Numbered from the stretch's first letter, positions 25,101-37,156 are shown. The stretch: 64,000 bases of DNA from Sarocladium kiliense (GCA_030734395.1 JAUZTG010000016.1:310001-374000); one strand, 5' to 3'. Notes: a model not told the origin generated them from the letters alone. Program-made: numbers and translations.

Positions 25101-28100
25101 ATTCGATGCATTAGTCGCCGTATGGGACGCACCTCTGTCGATAAGCTTTTGGACAATCATTCTCACTCGTTCCTTGGGAGTCTTGCTAACGGCGAGGTGC
25201 AGGACTGTCTCTTCGGTCTCATCAGCCGCGAGAATGTCCGCTCCATCATCCAATGCCTGATCCAGAACGTGAGCGTACCCCATCTCTACCGAGTTCCATA
25301 GCCGAGTCTGTGCATTTTGTTGCTTCTCTGATATATGGGCTGCCCGGCTCCAGACTTCCAGCACCTGAGCCCATTCCGTCATGTCTTCACGGCCTTTTGC
25401 AATGATCCAAGCACTTTGATCAGAGGTGTCCCATATGCGGGGATCCGCACCGGCATGGAGTAAGGGGAGAATCAGCTGCGTCATTCCCTTGCTCACAGCA
25501 GACATCAGGGGGGTTGTCCCTGTATGATCCAACACCGCTTCGACGTCAGCCCCAGCTTCGAGCAAGGCCAAGGCGACAGGGGCGTTGAGCCACTCAATGG
25601 CCATCAGTAAAGCAGTACGACCTCGGCACCTCATGCCGTTCGGATTGGCGCCCGCCTTCAGCAGCGCCTGGACGATCAGATTAGGATTGTGCTCGCTGCT
25701 CATCAGGGCTGACATCAAAGCTGTTTCACCAGGGCCTGGACGGCCTTGGGCCCCTACCGGGTCTTGAGCGTTCGCATCTGCCCCAGCATCCAGAAGCAGA
25801 TGGACAGTCTCGACAGAGCCTGATACGGCAGCTTCGATAAGAGCGGTGGTCATCCGCCCTTCGCGGTCTCTACTCCATGCATTGACATCTGCACCGTGAT
25901 CGAGAAGCAGCCTTACAAGTACAGGATCGCCTGCTGCTGCTGCGCTCCACAAAGGTTCCGCGTGAATCTGGCATGGATTTGAGTGGTCGACTTCACAGCC
26001 GGCAAGTTCTCCACATCTCCCACAAGTTGATGTCGTCAGGCGAGGCTCGCGAAGCTCTGAGGATACTTCAGTCCCGGGCCCCAAGTCGAAGCTGGGCTGG
26101 AATCTCTCAGCCGCCACGTCGAGAGGATTTCTGAATTGGCGTAGTTTGTTGACTTCAACACCAGCAGCAACCAATCGCATCGCAGCCTTCTTAGTCGCCT
26201 CATAGATTTCTGTTTCAGCAAATTGAATGAAGTGCAGGGTCGCCGACAAGGCTGTGTTGCCGTTTAGGCTTGTACGATTAACGTCCGCACCTCGCTCTAA
26301 GAGCAGGTTGACGTTGTCGACAGATCCTGTGTGGCCAGCTGCCATGAGAGGTGTGAAGCCATCGCGTCCTCCGTCGCATCTATTGATGTCTGCGCCTAAG
26401 TCCAAAAGGAACCTGAGCACGTTCGGAGACTGGTGACGAGCGGCCTCGACGAGCGGCGAGATCGCCCCGGGGTCTGCAGGCTGAAGTTCGGCCCCAGCAT
26501 CCACCAATCTCTGTAGCTGCACTATACTGATATCGCTTTGTAAAACAGCAGTAGAAAGGACCCCGTGTCCGTTGCTATTGATGAAAAGGATGTCTGCGCC
26601 TTTCCCGAGAAGCCACTCCACCACCAGCCAGTGGTGGTGTCTAATTGCTGCCAACAGCGCGGTCGTGCCATCATCGGACACTCCATTAACGTCTACACCA
26701 GCAACGAGCAGCTCATTCAGGAAGCCCAAGATATCAATTTCCTCCCTGTTGATCTCATCAAGATCGATGGCGAGGACGAACATATTTCTGCCCTGGTCAT
26801 CGCGATGTTGCGCATCTGCACCACTCCTCAATAGTGATACCGCAATATTCACGTGCCATCGATGGACAGCCCAGCCGAGAGCCGACATGCCCTGGTTATC
26901 TGCTGTCTTGAGATCTGCGCCATGAGAGATAAGGAGCTGCACCGTGATGAGGTTGCCAGCCATTACCGCAGCTGAGAGAGCAGACGTATAATCACGCGGG
27001 TCACCAGGCGTTGGGTTCCTGCCCCAATTCACGTCAACACCAGCCCTCAATAGGTAATCGACAATGTCCGAGTGTCCCTTGGAGGCACTCTTGACCAGAG
27101 CGGTTTGGCCACCATAGCCGCGGGCCTCAACATTGGCCCCAGAATTGACAAGAAGGGCCACGACTTCAGCATGGCCGTTCTGAGCTGCTCGCAATAGCGG
27201 GCTCTCATGATACTGGGACTCAGCATCAATGTTGGCACGAGCGTTGATGAGAGTAGACACTGTTTCCAAGTGTCCTTCCGCGGCAGCCAGAATTAGAGGT
27301 GTTTGTCGATCATGATTTTGAGCATCAATATCGGCACCGAATTCCAATAACTGTTGAACAATGCTGACATCACCCTTCTCGGCTGCATCATGAAGCTGGG
27401 TACGTCCGGAGGTGTCTCGCCATATGGCCATGAACGATGATAAGATGGGATCGGTTGACCAAATAGGCCCATTGCCAGTTTCAGAGCTGGACAGCCATGG
27501 CCCAGACCACACAGTGTCGCATGCCTCAGGGGTAGAGGGATCTTGAGATCTCAGATGGACCTCGGCAAACTCCGGTTCCCATTCTGGATCCCATACTGGG
27601 GCATCCTTGTCAAGAAGCCCATCTTTATTAAGCTCGTCAAAAGTCATGTCGCCCCAGTTCTCTGGTGGCAATGAGGCTTCGTCGATAAGATGTATGCCAC
27701 TGGGTGGCTGAGCAACTGAGCCATCGTTCAATTCTCGCCCTGAGTCTTCTCCCATCCTCTTCACCGAATCTGCTGAGAGTTCCGGGGCACCATCTGCGTC
27801 CTGTAAGGATGGCAATACCATGAGCGAAAGGGACTTCAAGTGGTCGGCCACATGGTCGACAACTTGACTTTGCAATTCGAACTGGTCGTTGCGGCCGCCC
27901 TCAAGGAGGGGCTGCAGCTTCTGTGGGACTTGTTCACATAGAGGGCACACAAAGGCATCGCGCGGAGCAGCCTGTTGTTTTCTGGGCGCCAAAGCGTCTA
28001 GCTGGAGCTGCGTCGGTGCCTTCAGATTACGATTAGGGTGTGAATAAAGATCTCTCATGTGTTCTCTCCATTCGGACTCAGTGTCGAAAGTGAGGGGTTC

Positions 28101-29363
28101 CTCATGGTCAATATCGCAGAACCACACCATAGTATGGACTTTGCGCAGCCAATCCTTCGAATGGCTGGTCTCCATGTGCGCCTTCCATTCTCGACGTCGC
28201 GTGAAGAAGGTCACTGCCTTGGCACACTGAGGGTACAAACATGCGTATGGCTTCGTGTGTTCATCAACGTGCCGTTTCCAAGAGTCTTGTCTTTTCTTCT
28301 CTGATCCACTGAGGTCGAGAGGTACAAGGCAGAATGGGCATTGTACTCTCACTTCGCCCTCTTTCGCCTGAGGGAGCTCTGGGTAGTCGAAGGAATGCTC
28401 CTGTGAGGTAGATACAGTGCTGATAACCGTGGAAAGAGCTTTCGGTCGTGGAGCCTGGATTTGCCTGAGCTCCAGCACTTTTGGATCCGGGCGAGAGGCT
28501 TTCGTCATGCCACTAATGACTTCGCTTGGTCGAGGCGCTATACGCGCCACAATCTTTGGGTCGATGGCCGGTCCGGATGCAGAGGGTGTTGCCTTAGGTG
28601 GTTGAACAGGGGCGGAAGGCGTCGGTTCCCTCCTCACAGCAAGCTTCTTCGCATGTCTCTTGCTTTGAAGTATCATCTGCCGCCTGTCGGCGATAGAGTC
28701 TCCAAGCTGCTGGCAAAGAGCTTTGCGAGCTGCGGGAAACCTATATCGAACGAGGGTGGTGACGTTTCTGCGGAAAACAACATCCTCTGGAGTCACGGAC
28801 GTTGTCACCATCTGATCGAGGCGCTTAGCTGATGCCTTTCGGATTGCCAGTGCTACAAAGTGCAGCTCGTCCAGTCCAGACTGAATCGCTTGACAGGCGT
28901 TCTCCCATCTTGATAGATACGAGCTTGGAACCTGAACATCTGGGTCCGTTTCGGACGGAATGTAGGGTGTTGTCTTCTCAGGCACAGTATCAACTGGATG
29001 ATCGGACGACGTTGGTTAGCCTGCTACAACAGCACATTTTGGCACTCTTTAGTAGAGAACAGACTCACGCCGTCGCAAGCTCCGCAACACCATATCCAGT
29101 AGCTCCATCACCACAGCGGAGATATCCGCCAGCCCCTGGAGTCTCGCATCAAGGGACGAGTCAACCAAAGACAATGCACCAGTATAATCTATCCAGAAGA
29201 GGAAGCTATTTCGGATGCCCAAAAAGTCGCAGGGCAGCGCCTTGCGTGGGTCGACATCATCGTTCTGTATGAGGTGCGTCAGGAGAGCCGAGTCATGCTT
29301 GGCCACTGCGCGATCGAAGTACTCGAGGCAGCTGTGTGTGACATCGAAGATAGCCGTCGACAT
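22122..29363 (-). CDS. Giant zinc-finger/ankyrin-repeat protein
   Basis: Two exons (29363-29069, 28993-22122) split by a 75-base intron give 2388 residues. The N-terminal 200 or so residues are helical, followed by a basic Pro/Ser linker. C2H2-like zinc fingers follow (CPFC near 317 with RHVDEH, then CLYPQCAKAV...HMETSH; another CPLC near 446). From about 630 to the end there are dozens of ankyrin repeats (motifs TPLHxAA, LLxAGADPN). The ankyrin region is built of at least three blocks, each ending in a homologous linker (see findings). Fungal proteins with a similar finger and ankyrin array resemble NLR-like recognition proteins, but no NTPase domain is present, so this one is best seen as a scaffold or recognition protein of unknown role. 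Upstream in-frame ATGs exist, but the chosen one begins the conserved-looking STAIFD segment. Confidence 0.85.
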
Positions 29364-30157
29364 CTCAACGCCCCAATTCTCGTTGCAACTAAGATGATGT
29401 ACGCCGCATGTCTGAGATGGTGAGATTGTGAAACGGTTCGTTAGGCGCCCCTCACCAGTCTCACTTCGCGACAGGTGCGTCTTCCGGTGTCCGCTTGATC
29501 CGATTAGCCTCATCGCCGCTTTTACCCGGTCAGATGTGTAAGATGTAAGTCGCGCCTTGTGCACCACTCTACCTCACTGCATTCTTATTTCTCATGACTT
29601 CTATACTGTGATTCTGTCCCTCTGATATGGCACTTGACGGACAATGCGCCTCAACTTAGTTGACGCCACGGAGAGGTAACAAGGGACATAAAGACAGTCG
29701 ACTACGGAGAGACGTCGACGGTTGATTGACAACCCCGACAAGCACTTAGGGGCACAGACTTCCCATCAGACAAGTTCAACTCCGTGGCTGACAGGGTTCA
29801 AGATATGATCATGAGCTTCCATGTAGATATCAGCAGTTGTGCCACCGAGGACTCCATGGATCTAGCACCGCCGCTTTAAACAAATTGGGTCCCTTTTTAG
29901 AAACATGTAACCTGAACACAGAGCGAGACAAAATCATGGAGAGACTAGATTTGAGGATGGAAATCACAGGAATATCTGCAGCGTTGATGTGAAGCAGTAA
30001 TTTCATTCATTCAGACGAACTGACCAGACCCGGCATTTAGTTGCACCAAGCTACCATCCTTTGCACTCCAGCAAGATCACCAAGGCATCCAGTGGGCATC
30101 GACGATCCTGCTCGTCCAAGTGACAAAGCATAAGGACAACTAACTCGCTAATCGGTC
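29364..30157. other. Intergenic, no gene seen
   Basis: About 0.8 kb between two minus-strand genes: the promoter of the ankyrin gene and the 3' region of the transporter. No RNA or repeat recognised. Confidence 0.45.
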
Positions 30158-31841
30158 TTAAATGTTCTGGTGAACAGCCAACAGACCAGCGTTCTTCGTC
30201 TGGTGGGCCTCCTTGACAAGACCCTCATCGTGTGTAGTCGCCAGACCATCCTCCTCCAGCTTGCCAGTTGCGATAGCTGCAACATCAGCCTGGTCGCCAT
30301 CGAAGTGCCTGGCAATTTCCTCCATGGGCACGTATCGGGTCTCGATGACCATGTAGTAGAGGAAGACAATTTCGAAAGCCAGGAAGCAGACGTAGAAGAT
30401 GTAGTAGCGCCACTCGATGTTCTCCATGGCGATGGGGTTGACGAACTGGTTGAAGAAGACGGTGGCGGAGGTGGCGACGACGGAGATGGCGGTACCCTTG
30501 GCACGGAGACCGTAGGGGAGAATCTCGACGGTGTAGGTCAGAGGAAGACCGGTCCTAGGAAAAGGATTGTTAGCAACCTGTTGTCAATCAAGAGGTGGGA
30601 GAGGACTGTGCTTACTTGAAGTTGTAGAAGAAGTTGAAGACGTAGATGAAGCCGACAACGGCGCGACCCATGTGAGCGTTCGGGTTTTCCTTGTCAATGC
30701 GAGCGCTGAGAACGGTCCAGATGAGGAAGGCAAAGAACATGCCAACAGTCGAGATGAGCAGAATAGGGCGACGTCCGAAACGATCAATGTAGAAGGCGAC
30801 GAAGAGGTTGATGAGCAGAGACATGGTCTTGGAACCGCTGTTGATGCCCAGCTGGTCCATGGGGGTAGTGATGCCGATACCGTCAAGAATGAGCTTGAGG
30901 TAGTAGGCGACAATACCGTTGCCGGACCATTGACCGAAGACAGCGAGGGCAACAACGAGCATGAGACGACGGCGGTTACCGCGAGTTCGGAGGAAGTCCA
31001 TCCACTGGGTGTTGGCGTCGGCCTGCTTGTCCATGGCCATGGCAGTGCGAATCTCGTTGTACTCAATCTGGACGATCTCGTCATCGACATTACCCTCGGC
31101 GTGGTACTTGGCGAGCATGTTGAGAGCATCCTCGTGGCGGTCCTTGGCAATCATGAAACGCGGGCTCTCAGGAATCCACCAGATGATGCAGAGGATGATA
31201 ACGGTGCACCAGCACTGGAGAAGAGAGGGAGTTCGCCATGCCCAGTCGCTGGGGATCTTGAGGGTGCCGAATGTGACCCATGAGGCGACGAAGGAACCGA
31301 TAGCGTAGGCCAGACCCATGAAGGTGGTGAGAATGGCACGGTCCTGGGGGTGAGCAATCTCAGCGACGAGCAGAGGACCAGAGGCAGTGGCCCAGGTCAT
31401 GCCGAAACCGAGGATGATGCGAGCAGCGAAGAACATGTCGAAGTTGATGGCACCAGCCTGGAGACCAACACCAAGGAGGATGATGAAGGAACCAACAATG
31501 ATGGTAGGCTTACGTCCAACAGTATCGCACATGTAAGGGACGAAAGGCAGACTGATAAGACCACCAAGACTCATAGCAGAACCAAACATGCTGAGCTTGA
31601 CACCAGTAGGGTGACCAAAGTAGTCCTGCCAGTACGGCAGAGACTGCAGACCGTTCATCATGGAGCCATCGAAGCCATTGGCAACGTTGACCAGAATGAG
31701 GAAGAAGCAGTAGATGTACAGAGTGCGCAGGTTCTTGACCCGACGCCAGTTGATACGGGGATGCTGCCGGCCTGCAAGCCAGTACTTGCCCTTGTCGGGC
31801 TTCTCCGTCTTGGACTCGGGGGCCTTGGGACGGAACTTCAT
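30158..31841 (-). CDS. MFS sugar transporter (hexose/lactose-permease-like)
   Basis: Two exons (31841-30616, 30554-30158) give 540 residues with about 12 hydrophobic segments. The first in-frame ATG is at 31841; the longer open frame upstream begins at a non-ATG codon. Sugar-porter signatures are NGFDGSMMNGLQ after TM1, GRKPT in loop 2-3, PESPRFM after TM6, DRFGRRP, and LPLTYTVEILPYGLRAKG at the exon junction. The pattern is closest to fungal lactose/disaccharide permease-type sugar transporters. It sits divergently next to two intracellular GH43 genes, suggesting it imports the oligosaccharides they cleave. That link is inference from context. Plasma-membrane location is expected. Confidence 0.9.
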
Positions 31842-32183
31842 GATGGGCGGTTGGAAGGGGGCGGCGAGGATGATGGGAGCTGCTGTGTGAGACTTGAAGT
31901 TGGAGCTCTCGGGAGTCAAGTGATGGCTCTGAGGAGACAGACGAGAGGAGGAGACGAGATCAGCGGGGAGGAAGACAGCTTATATGTTTTATCCATCCTT
32001 GGTGGGTAAAGTAGTAGCGATCTTCCTGCACCAGCGCGTGGTTCCGTTCCCGACTTGGGGCCCCATGGTCAAAACCGGCCGTCCTTGCCTCGCCCGGCTA
32101 TCTGGGTTTCTTTGAAAGTGAAGCTAAGCCGATTGGCCGGCAAAGAATGGACGGGTGTGTGTGCACGTTCGGCAAGCAGAGGA

Positions 32184-32204
32184 GTGTGTGTGTGTGTGTG
32201 TGTG
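32184..32204. repeat. (TG)n microsatellite
   Basis: An uninterrupted TG dinucleotide run of about 10 units in the transporter/GH43 intergenic region, followed by imperfect TG repeats. Confidence 0.9.
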
Positions 32205-32350
32205 CATGTGTATGTGCCATGGCGGGTAGAGAGGAGTGAGGTGAATTCATCCCATATTACGGAGGACCATGTCGCGTGTTCAGGCGTAGGCACCCCCGCG
32301 TCTTCAGCGCTCACAGCTCACTGTTCGCAGCACCTGCAGTGGCTTCTTTA

Positions 32351-32375
32351 CCCCAGGGGCGGGGGGAATCTGGGG
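32351..32375. promoter_or_regulatory. Candidate CreA/Cre1 carbon-repressor site cluster
   Basis: Three matches to the SYGGRG consensus lie within 25 bases: CCCCAG (32351-32356, reverse of CTGGGG), GCGGGG (32359-32364) and CTGGGG (32370-32375). Closely spaced pairs are the known functional arrangement for CreA. They lie between a sugar transporter and a GH43 gene, where glucose repression would be expected. The consensus is short, so chance matches are possible. Confidence 0.4.
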
Positions 32376-33065
32376 TAGACACCCTTGGGGAGCGCGCAAC
32401 CCTCTGTAATTGGCTCTACCGGCTCTGTTCCCCCACTGCCCAAGATAAGCTATGCAAGGGTCCCCCTCCCCTCATTCGGGCCCCAGCACCGGTACTTGTC
32501 TGGTACCTCCCAGAATCCCCCCAGCAGCTCTGCCTGCTCTCACTGAAAACCCCCTGCCACAGTGGATTCCAGATCGAGTCACGTCGCCTGACTTTACGTC
32601 GGGGGCTGTCTGCCAAGTAGCCTTCCCATAGGTGCGCGTATCCCAGGAGCCCACTAGTTAAGCACCGTGGGGCCCACCATTCCAGCAGGTCCTGGGGTTG
32701 CCATAGCGCTATTGATCAAGCAGGTTTGGCATTGTTCGATCCAACAAGAGACAGGCCCCAAGCACGCAACTGTTTCGATTGATTCGAAAGCCTGGCCCCC
32801 GTCTCCAGAGATCATCCTATTCAGCCTGAATCTTCTAGCGCTGTCAAATGTCCAGCGCGGAGCTATTCCGAGTACGGCTTGTCTTACCCCAGAAAGAGCC
32901 GCCACATGTCTTGGGAGGTTGGGGCTGAAAGAGACTTTGATATACAAGACTGGCTCGATGCAGAGTCCCATGACTTTGATGAAAAGACAGGCGAGTAGAC
33001 AAACCAGACTATTGAACAGACCATCATATCTCAGTCCTACAACAATAGAATTCCAAGACTCAACC

Positions 33066-34678
33066 ATGGCTGCCGTGAATCCCATCATTCCTGGGTTCGC
33101 CCCGGATCCCTCCATTGTCAGGGTGGGCGACACCTACTACCTCGTCACCTCAACCTTCCAATTCTTCCCCGGCCTCCCAATCTTCGAGTCCAAAGATTTG
33201 ATCTCGTGGTCCCAAATTGGTAGGACTTGCCTTGTTGGCTGCATCGCCCATACGTGAGATCCTTGGCTAACATTGGTGGAAATCCAGGCAATGCACTGCA
33301 CAGGCCCTCTCAAGCTGACCTGTCAAAGACGGCGGCAAAGCTGAGCATGTGGCAAAAGCGAGAACTGATGGTTGGTAACCGAGGTCTCTATGCACCGACA
33401 ATCAGATACCACAACGGCACATTCTACATCATCTGCTTCAATGTGATCGAGGGCACAGGAGACGAGCAGTCAGACACAGGACTGCAGTTCATCATCTCAA
33501 CAACAGATATCTACTCAGATCAATGGACAGACCCTGTCTTCTTCGACTTCGAGGGAGGGGACCCAAGTCTCTTCTTCGAGGACGATCGTGCATACGTGCA
33601 GATCGCCAATGCTGCAGACACTTCGATCCACCAATTCGAGATCGACGTTACTACAGGCAAGAAACTCACCGAATCAAGAGAGATATTCCCGCACTCTGGT
33701 CGAAAATGGGCAGAATCTCCTCATATTTACAAGAGAGGTGGTTATTACTACCTCCTGATTGCTGAGGGCGGCTGTTTCGAGCATCATATGATCTCAATAG
33801 CTCGCTCGGCTGATTTATGGGGTCCATACGAGCCTCATCTTCAGAATCCTATCCTTACGGCTTTTGACACTTCGAATTATATCCAACATATTGGACATGC
33901 TGATTTTGTTGAGGACACCAACGGTGATTGGTGGGCTGTTTGCCTTGGCGTGAGGAAGAAAGACAATTGCTACGTGCTCGGCCGGGAGACATTCCTCACG
34001 CCTGTTGATTGGGTCGACGACTGGCCAGTCATCTCTCCAGTCACCGTGGAATGTGTTCCAAAAGGTAAAAGCAGTCATAAGCTACCTCATTCCAAAGGAT
34101 TCACCAACGTCCCAAACTTTCTGCACATCAGAAAGAAGGATGAAAGCAAGTATGACGTGCAGCCAGACGGAACCATCTCTCTGGTTCCCGGTCCCTGTAA
34201 TCTGACTGCAGGTCATGGCGACATCACTTTCATTGGCAAATGCCAGCGAGTACTGGAAGGCGAAGCCAAGGTCCGCATGTGGCCACTGTCCAGCACTTCG
34301 GGAGTTCAAGCTGGACTCGCACTGTACAAGGAAGAATTCCGGTCTCTCCGTGTATTCTACGACTGGCAGACTGGAGAGATCTGCTTCGAAGGAGTCAACA
34401 AGCCAAGAGAATACTCGGCAGTGAGCCGTAGGAAGCTGGGATTCTCTGGGCCCATCTGGCTGATCATGCAGTACACTGAGATGGGTTACAAGCTGTCTTA
34501 CCGGTTGGATGGTACCGATGAGACTGTAACACTGGGTGAGGTTGGCGCTCGGAACATGACAAACTATGACTTCGTGGGTCCTGTTATTGGGCTCTATGCA
34601 GTTCATGATGAGACTGCAGATGCAGCGTCGCAGTCTGTCAAGTTCACGGACTTTGAGGTTGCCTGCGCGCGCACATAG
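33066..34678 (+). CDS. GH43 glycoside hydrolase, intracellular beta-xylosidase/arabinosidase-like (copy 1)
   Basis: Two exons (33066-33219, 33288-34678) give 514 residues. It begins with the GH43 start NPIIPGFAPDPS; Asp14 is the expected general base, Asp143 (GGDPSLFF) the pKa modulator and Glu194 (ESPHIYK) the general acid, so the catalytic set is complete. The five-bladed propeller is followed by a beta-sandwich domain (about 330-510) of the type appended to GH43 beta-xylosidases. There is no signal peptide, so it probably acts in the cytoplasm on imported short xylo- or arabino-oligosaccharides. A paralogue follows at 35559 with an intron at the same codon (phase 1 after QI-G), indicating tandem duplication. 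The exact linkage specificity cannot be told from sequence. Confidence 0.92.
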
Positions 34679-35137
34679 AATAGACGAATTTAGAAGCACA
34701 TCATAATGACATGATCTAGAGCCATGTGATACTAGTCTCTTTGGAATACAATTGTGACATATACGCCGCTTGACGGTCATCTGACGCTCACTATAAGCTG
34801 CACGAATCACTCAGCTCCCCTGCGACTATTCCTTAAGCGCCCAATCCCACGACGCGACAATCACATATTGGCAGACAGGATCACGCCGGTCTAACGTTGG
34901 ACTTGGAAAGCGTGCACATTACACGAGTCCTCACTATACTGCAAGAGGCTTAAGGCGCCAAGTGATGGGTCGGCCTATGACCGAGGAAAGGGGGGTGTCA
35001 AATCATGGTACGAGGTCCTTGGTCCTTATTTTCCGCGGGTTTTCCGCATGACAAGCTTCGCCAACAAAGCCACGGCGTAAGCCTGCAAGCCCTTCCCTTT
35101 GACCAATGCCGACCTGGGGCTTGGATAGCCAGGGAGC

Positions 35138-35144
35138 TTTAGCC
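35138..35144 (-). promoter_or_regulatory. XlnR/Xyr1-type GGCTAAA element
   Basis: The plus strand reads TTTAGCC, the reverse complement of GGCTAAA, the core bound by the xylanase regulator XlnR/Xyr1 in Aspergillus and Trichoderma. It lies about 420 bases upstream of the GH43-2 start. Confidence 0.5.
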
Positions 35145-35372
35145 GACAGGTGTCCCCATGTGCGCCACAGGGACAGGGATGTTTATGCCATGCCACCCAT
35201 CGGCTTGCCTTTGCCTACTGTAACCACCAAGCCAACGAAAGATGCGAGCAGAGGAAGTTGGGGGCAGAAACCTGAATCACTTGTTGCACTCTGCGTTCCC
35301 CGCGTCTTTCCCCGACTTTGGGATCGTCGTTTCTCCAAACCCCGCAGTGGTGGTGCCAGTGCTGAGAGCGCC

Positions 35373-35379
35373 TTTAGCC
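35373..35379 (-). promoter_or_regulatory. XlnR/Xyr1-type GGCTAAA element (second)
   Basis: A second TTTAGCC, in the same orientation as the first and about 180 bases before the GH43-2 ATG. Two exact 7-mers in one promoter of a GH43 gene make xylose induction plausible, though unproven. Confidence 0.5.
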
Positions 35380-35558
35380 GGAACCTTGGCAAGCTCAATG
35401 CTCGTCCGCGACTTGAAGGCGGCAGCTCGTGATGCTGTGTCCGACATATATTGAGTAAAATTTCGGCCTTTGGCGAGGTAGTTGCTCAATGGAGAGTATG
35501 TCGGTTTGAAGCTTATCACATCTGAATGAGCATTGTCCCCCTCCAACTCACCAGCACC

Positions 35559-37156
35559 ATGTCGACTCCCCCAGTCAACCCAATCATCCCTGGCTATGCC
35601 CCAGACCCCTCCATCGTCTTGGTGGACGGGACGTATTTCCTGGTGAATTCTACTTTCCATGCGTTCCCTGGTCTACCGATCTACGTGTCTGAGGACCTGG
35701 TCAATTGGAAACAAATTGGTGAGTCTTTCCATGGTGAAGACAATCGCGATTCAAGCTGGTTATTGACAAGGTATCAGGCAATGCCTTGAACAGGCGGGAG
35801 CAGATGAGCCTGAAGGAGACGGATACTTTATTATACCCCCAGAAGACCGGTGCCGTCCTCCTAGCCACTGGGGGCCTCTACGCGCCCACCATTCGCTACC
35901 ACAACGGAACTTTCTACGTTATCTGCACCAACGTCCTGCATGAGGGCCCAAGTGCAGAGAAGGACCGATGCGAGAACTTCATCCTCACCACCACCGACAT
36001 CTGGAACAGCAAATGGAGCGACCCGATCTACTTCGATTTCCGAGGCATCGATCCCAGTCTCCTCTTCGATGACGATGGCCGGGTCTATGTACACGGCTCC
36101 AGAGGTCCTGGCCCTGGCACCACCATCAACCAGTTCGAGCTTGACATCAAGACCGGCAAGAAGCTGTCTGAGGAGAAGACTATCTGGAAGGGCACTGGTG
36201 GCATCTACCCGGAGGGACCTCACATCTACAAGAAGGATGGATGGTACTACGTGATGATCTCTGAGGGTGGTACGCACGAGAACCATATGATCACTGTCGC
36301 GAGGTCAAAGGATGTCTGGGGCCCGTACGAGGCCAACCCGAAGAACCCGATTCTCACAGCGCGCGGCACCGATGAGTACATCCAATACACCGGTCACTGC
36401 GACTGCTTCCAGGATAAGAACGGCGAGTGGTGGGGTGTCTGCCTCGGAGTCAGGAAGGATAAGGAGGGTCGCTTCATTATGGGCAGAGAGACGTTCTTGA
36501 CCAAGTGCTCATGGCCAGAGGGCGACTGGCCTGTCTTTGAGAGAGTACCAAACAACCCCGGCGGTCTCACGAGACAAGGCTCTGGCCCAGGTCTCACTGC
36601 CGCACCGATGGTAGACTACATCTACTTCCGTGATGTTGAACTCTCAAGGTTCAACTGGTCAGACGAGAAGAACGTCGTCATCCGTGGTGGCCCCATCGAC
36701 ATCACCGACAAGTACGAGTCTCCTGCCTTCGTCGGTAAGAGGCAGCGCAAGCTAGATGGTTCCACCTCTGTCACCTGTCGTCCCAAGGCTGGCTCATGGG
36801 CCGACAACGTCAAGGTCGGCCTGGCCTCATACAAGGACGAGCACCGGTTCGTGAGGATATACTACGATTCCTCTGCCGGCGCAATGGTCTATGAGCTCAA
36901 GAACTTCGCCAAGAAGATCCACAAGACTTCACAACGGGCTGTTGAGAAGCCGGAGAGCATCAAGTTCACGATCGCATACAAGGAGGATCAATACCGTCTG
37001 CTTTACCAGATTGATTCAGGAGAAGAGGTGTGCCTCGAGACGATTGACACTATCGAACTGACTGGACCAGACTTTGTCGGCCCTGTCGTTGGTCCCTTCG
37101 TTGTCACAGGTGGCGAGGACTTCGAGGTGGATTTCAAGGACCTGCAGATTGACTAA
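35559..37156 (+). CDS. GH43 glycoside hydrolase, intracellular beta-xylosidase/arabinosidase-like (copy 2)
   Basis: Two exons (35559-35718, 35778-37156) give 512 residues. An in-frame start 33 bases upstream would add 11 residues; the ATG at 35559 is preferred because it aligns with copy 1 (short lead into VNPIIPG). The GH43 catalytic residues are present: Asp16 (APDPS), Asp145 (IDPSLLF) and Glu199 (EGPHIYK). A C-terminal beta-sandwich domain follows. No signal peptide is seen. It shares domain order, length and intron position with the upstream copy but has clearly diverged in sequence, so the two may differ in specificity. Its promoter carries two GGCTAAA motifs that copy 1 seems to lack. 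Together with the MFS transporter it forms a probable hemicellulose-oligosaccharide module. Confidence 0.92.

Larger units (their letters stand above)
31842..33065. other. Divergent intergenic region (transporter / GH43-1)
   Basis: 1.2 kb, presumably a bidirectional promoter. It contains a (TG)n run at 32184-32204 and a CreA-type cluster at 32351-32375 (separate entries). No XlnR GGCTAAA element was found on reading this interval. Short ORFs here are not credible genes. Confidence 0.5.
34679..35558. other. Intergenic region between the GH43 paralogues
   Basis: 880 bases: the 3' region of copy 1 and the promoter of copy 2. It holds two GGCTAAA elements (listed separately) and one CTGGGG CreA-type match at 35114-35119. 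No gene seen. Confidence 0.55.

Noticed and set aside
31842..31919. N-terminal extension of the MFS transporter
   Set aside because: The open frame begins at TTG; the first ATG is at 31841 and gives a normal transporter length.
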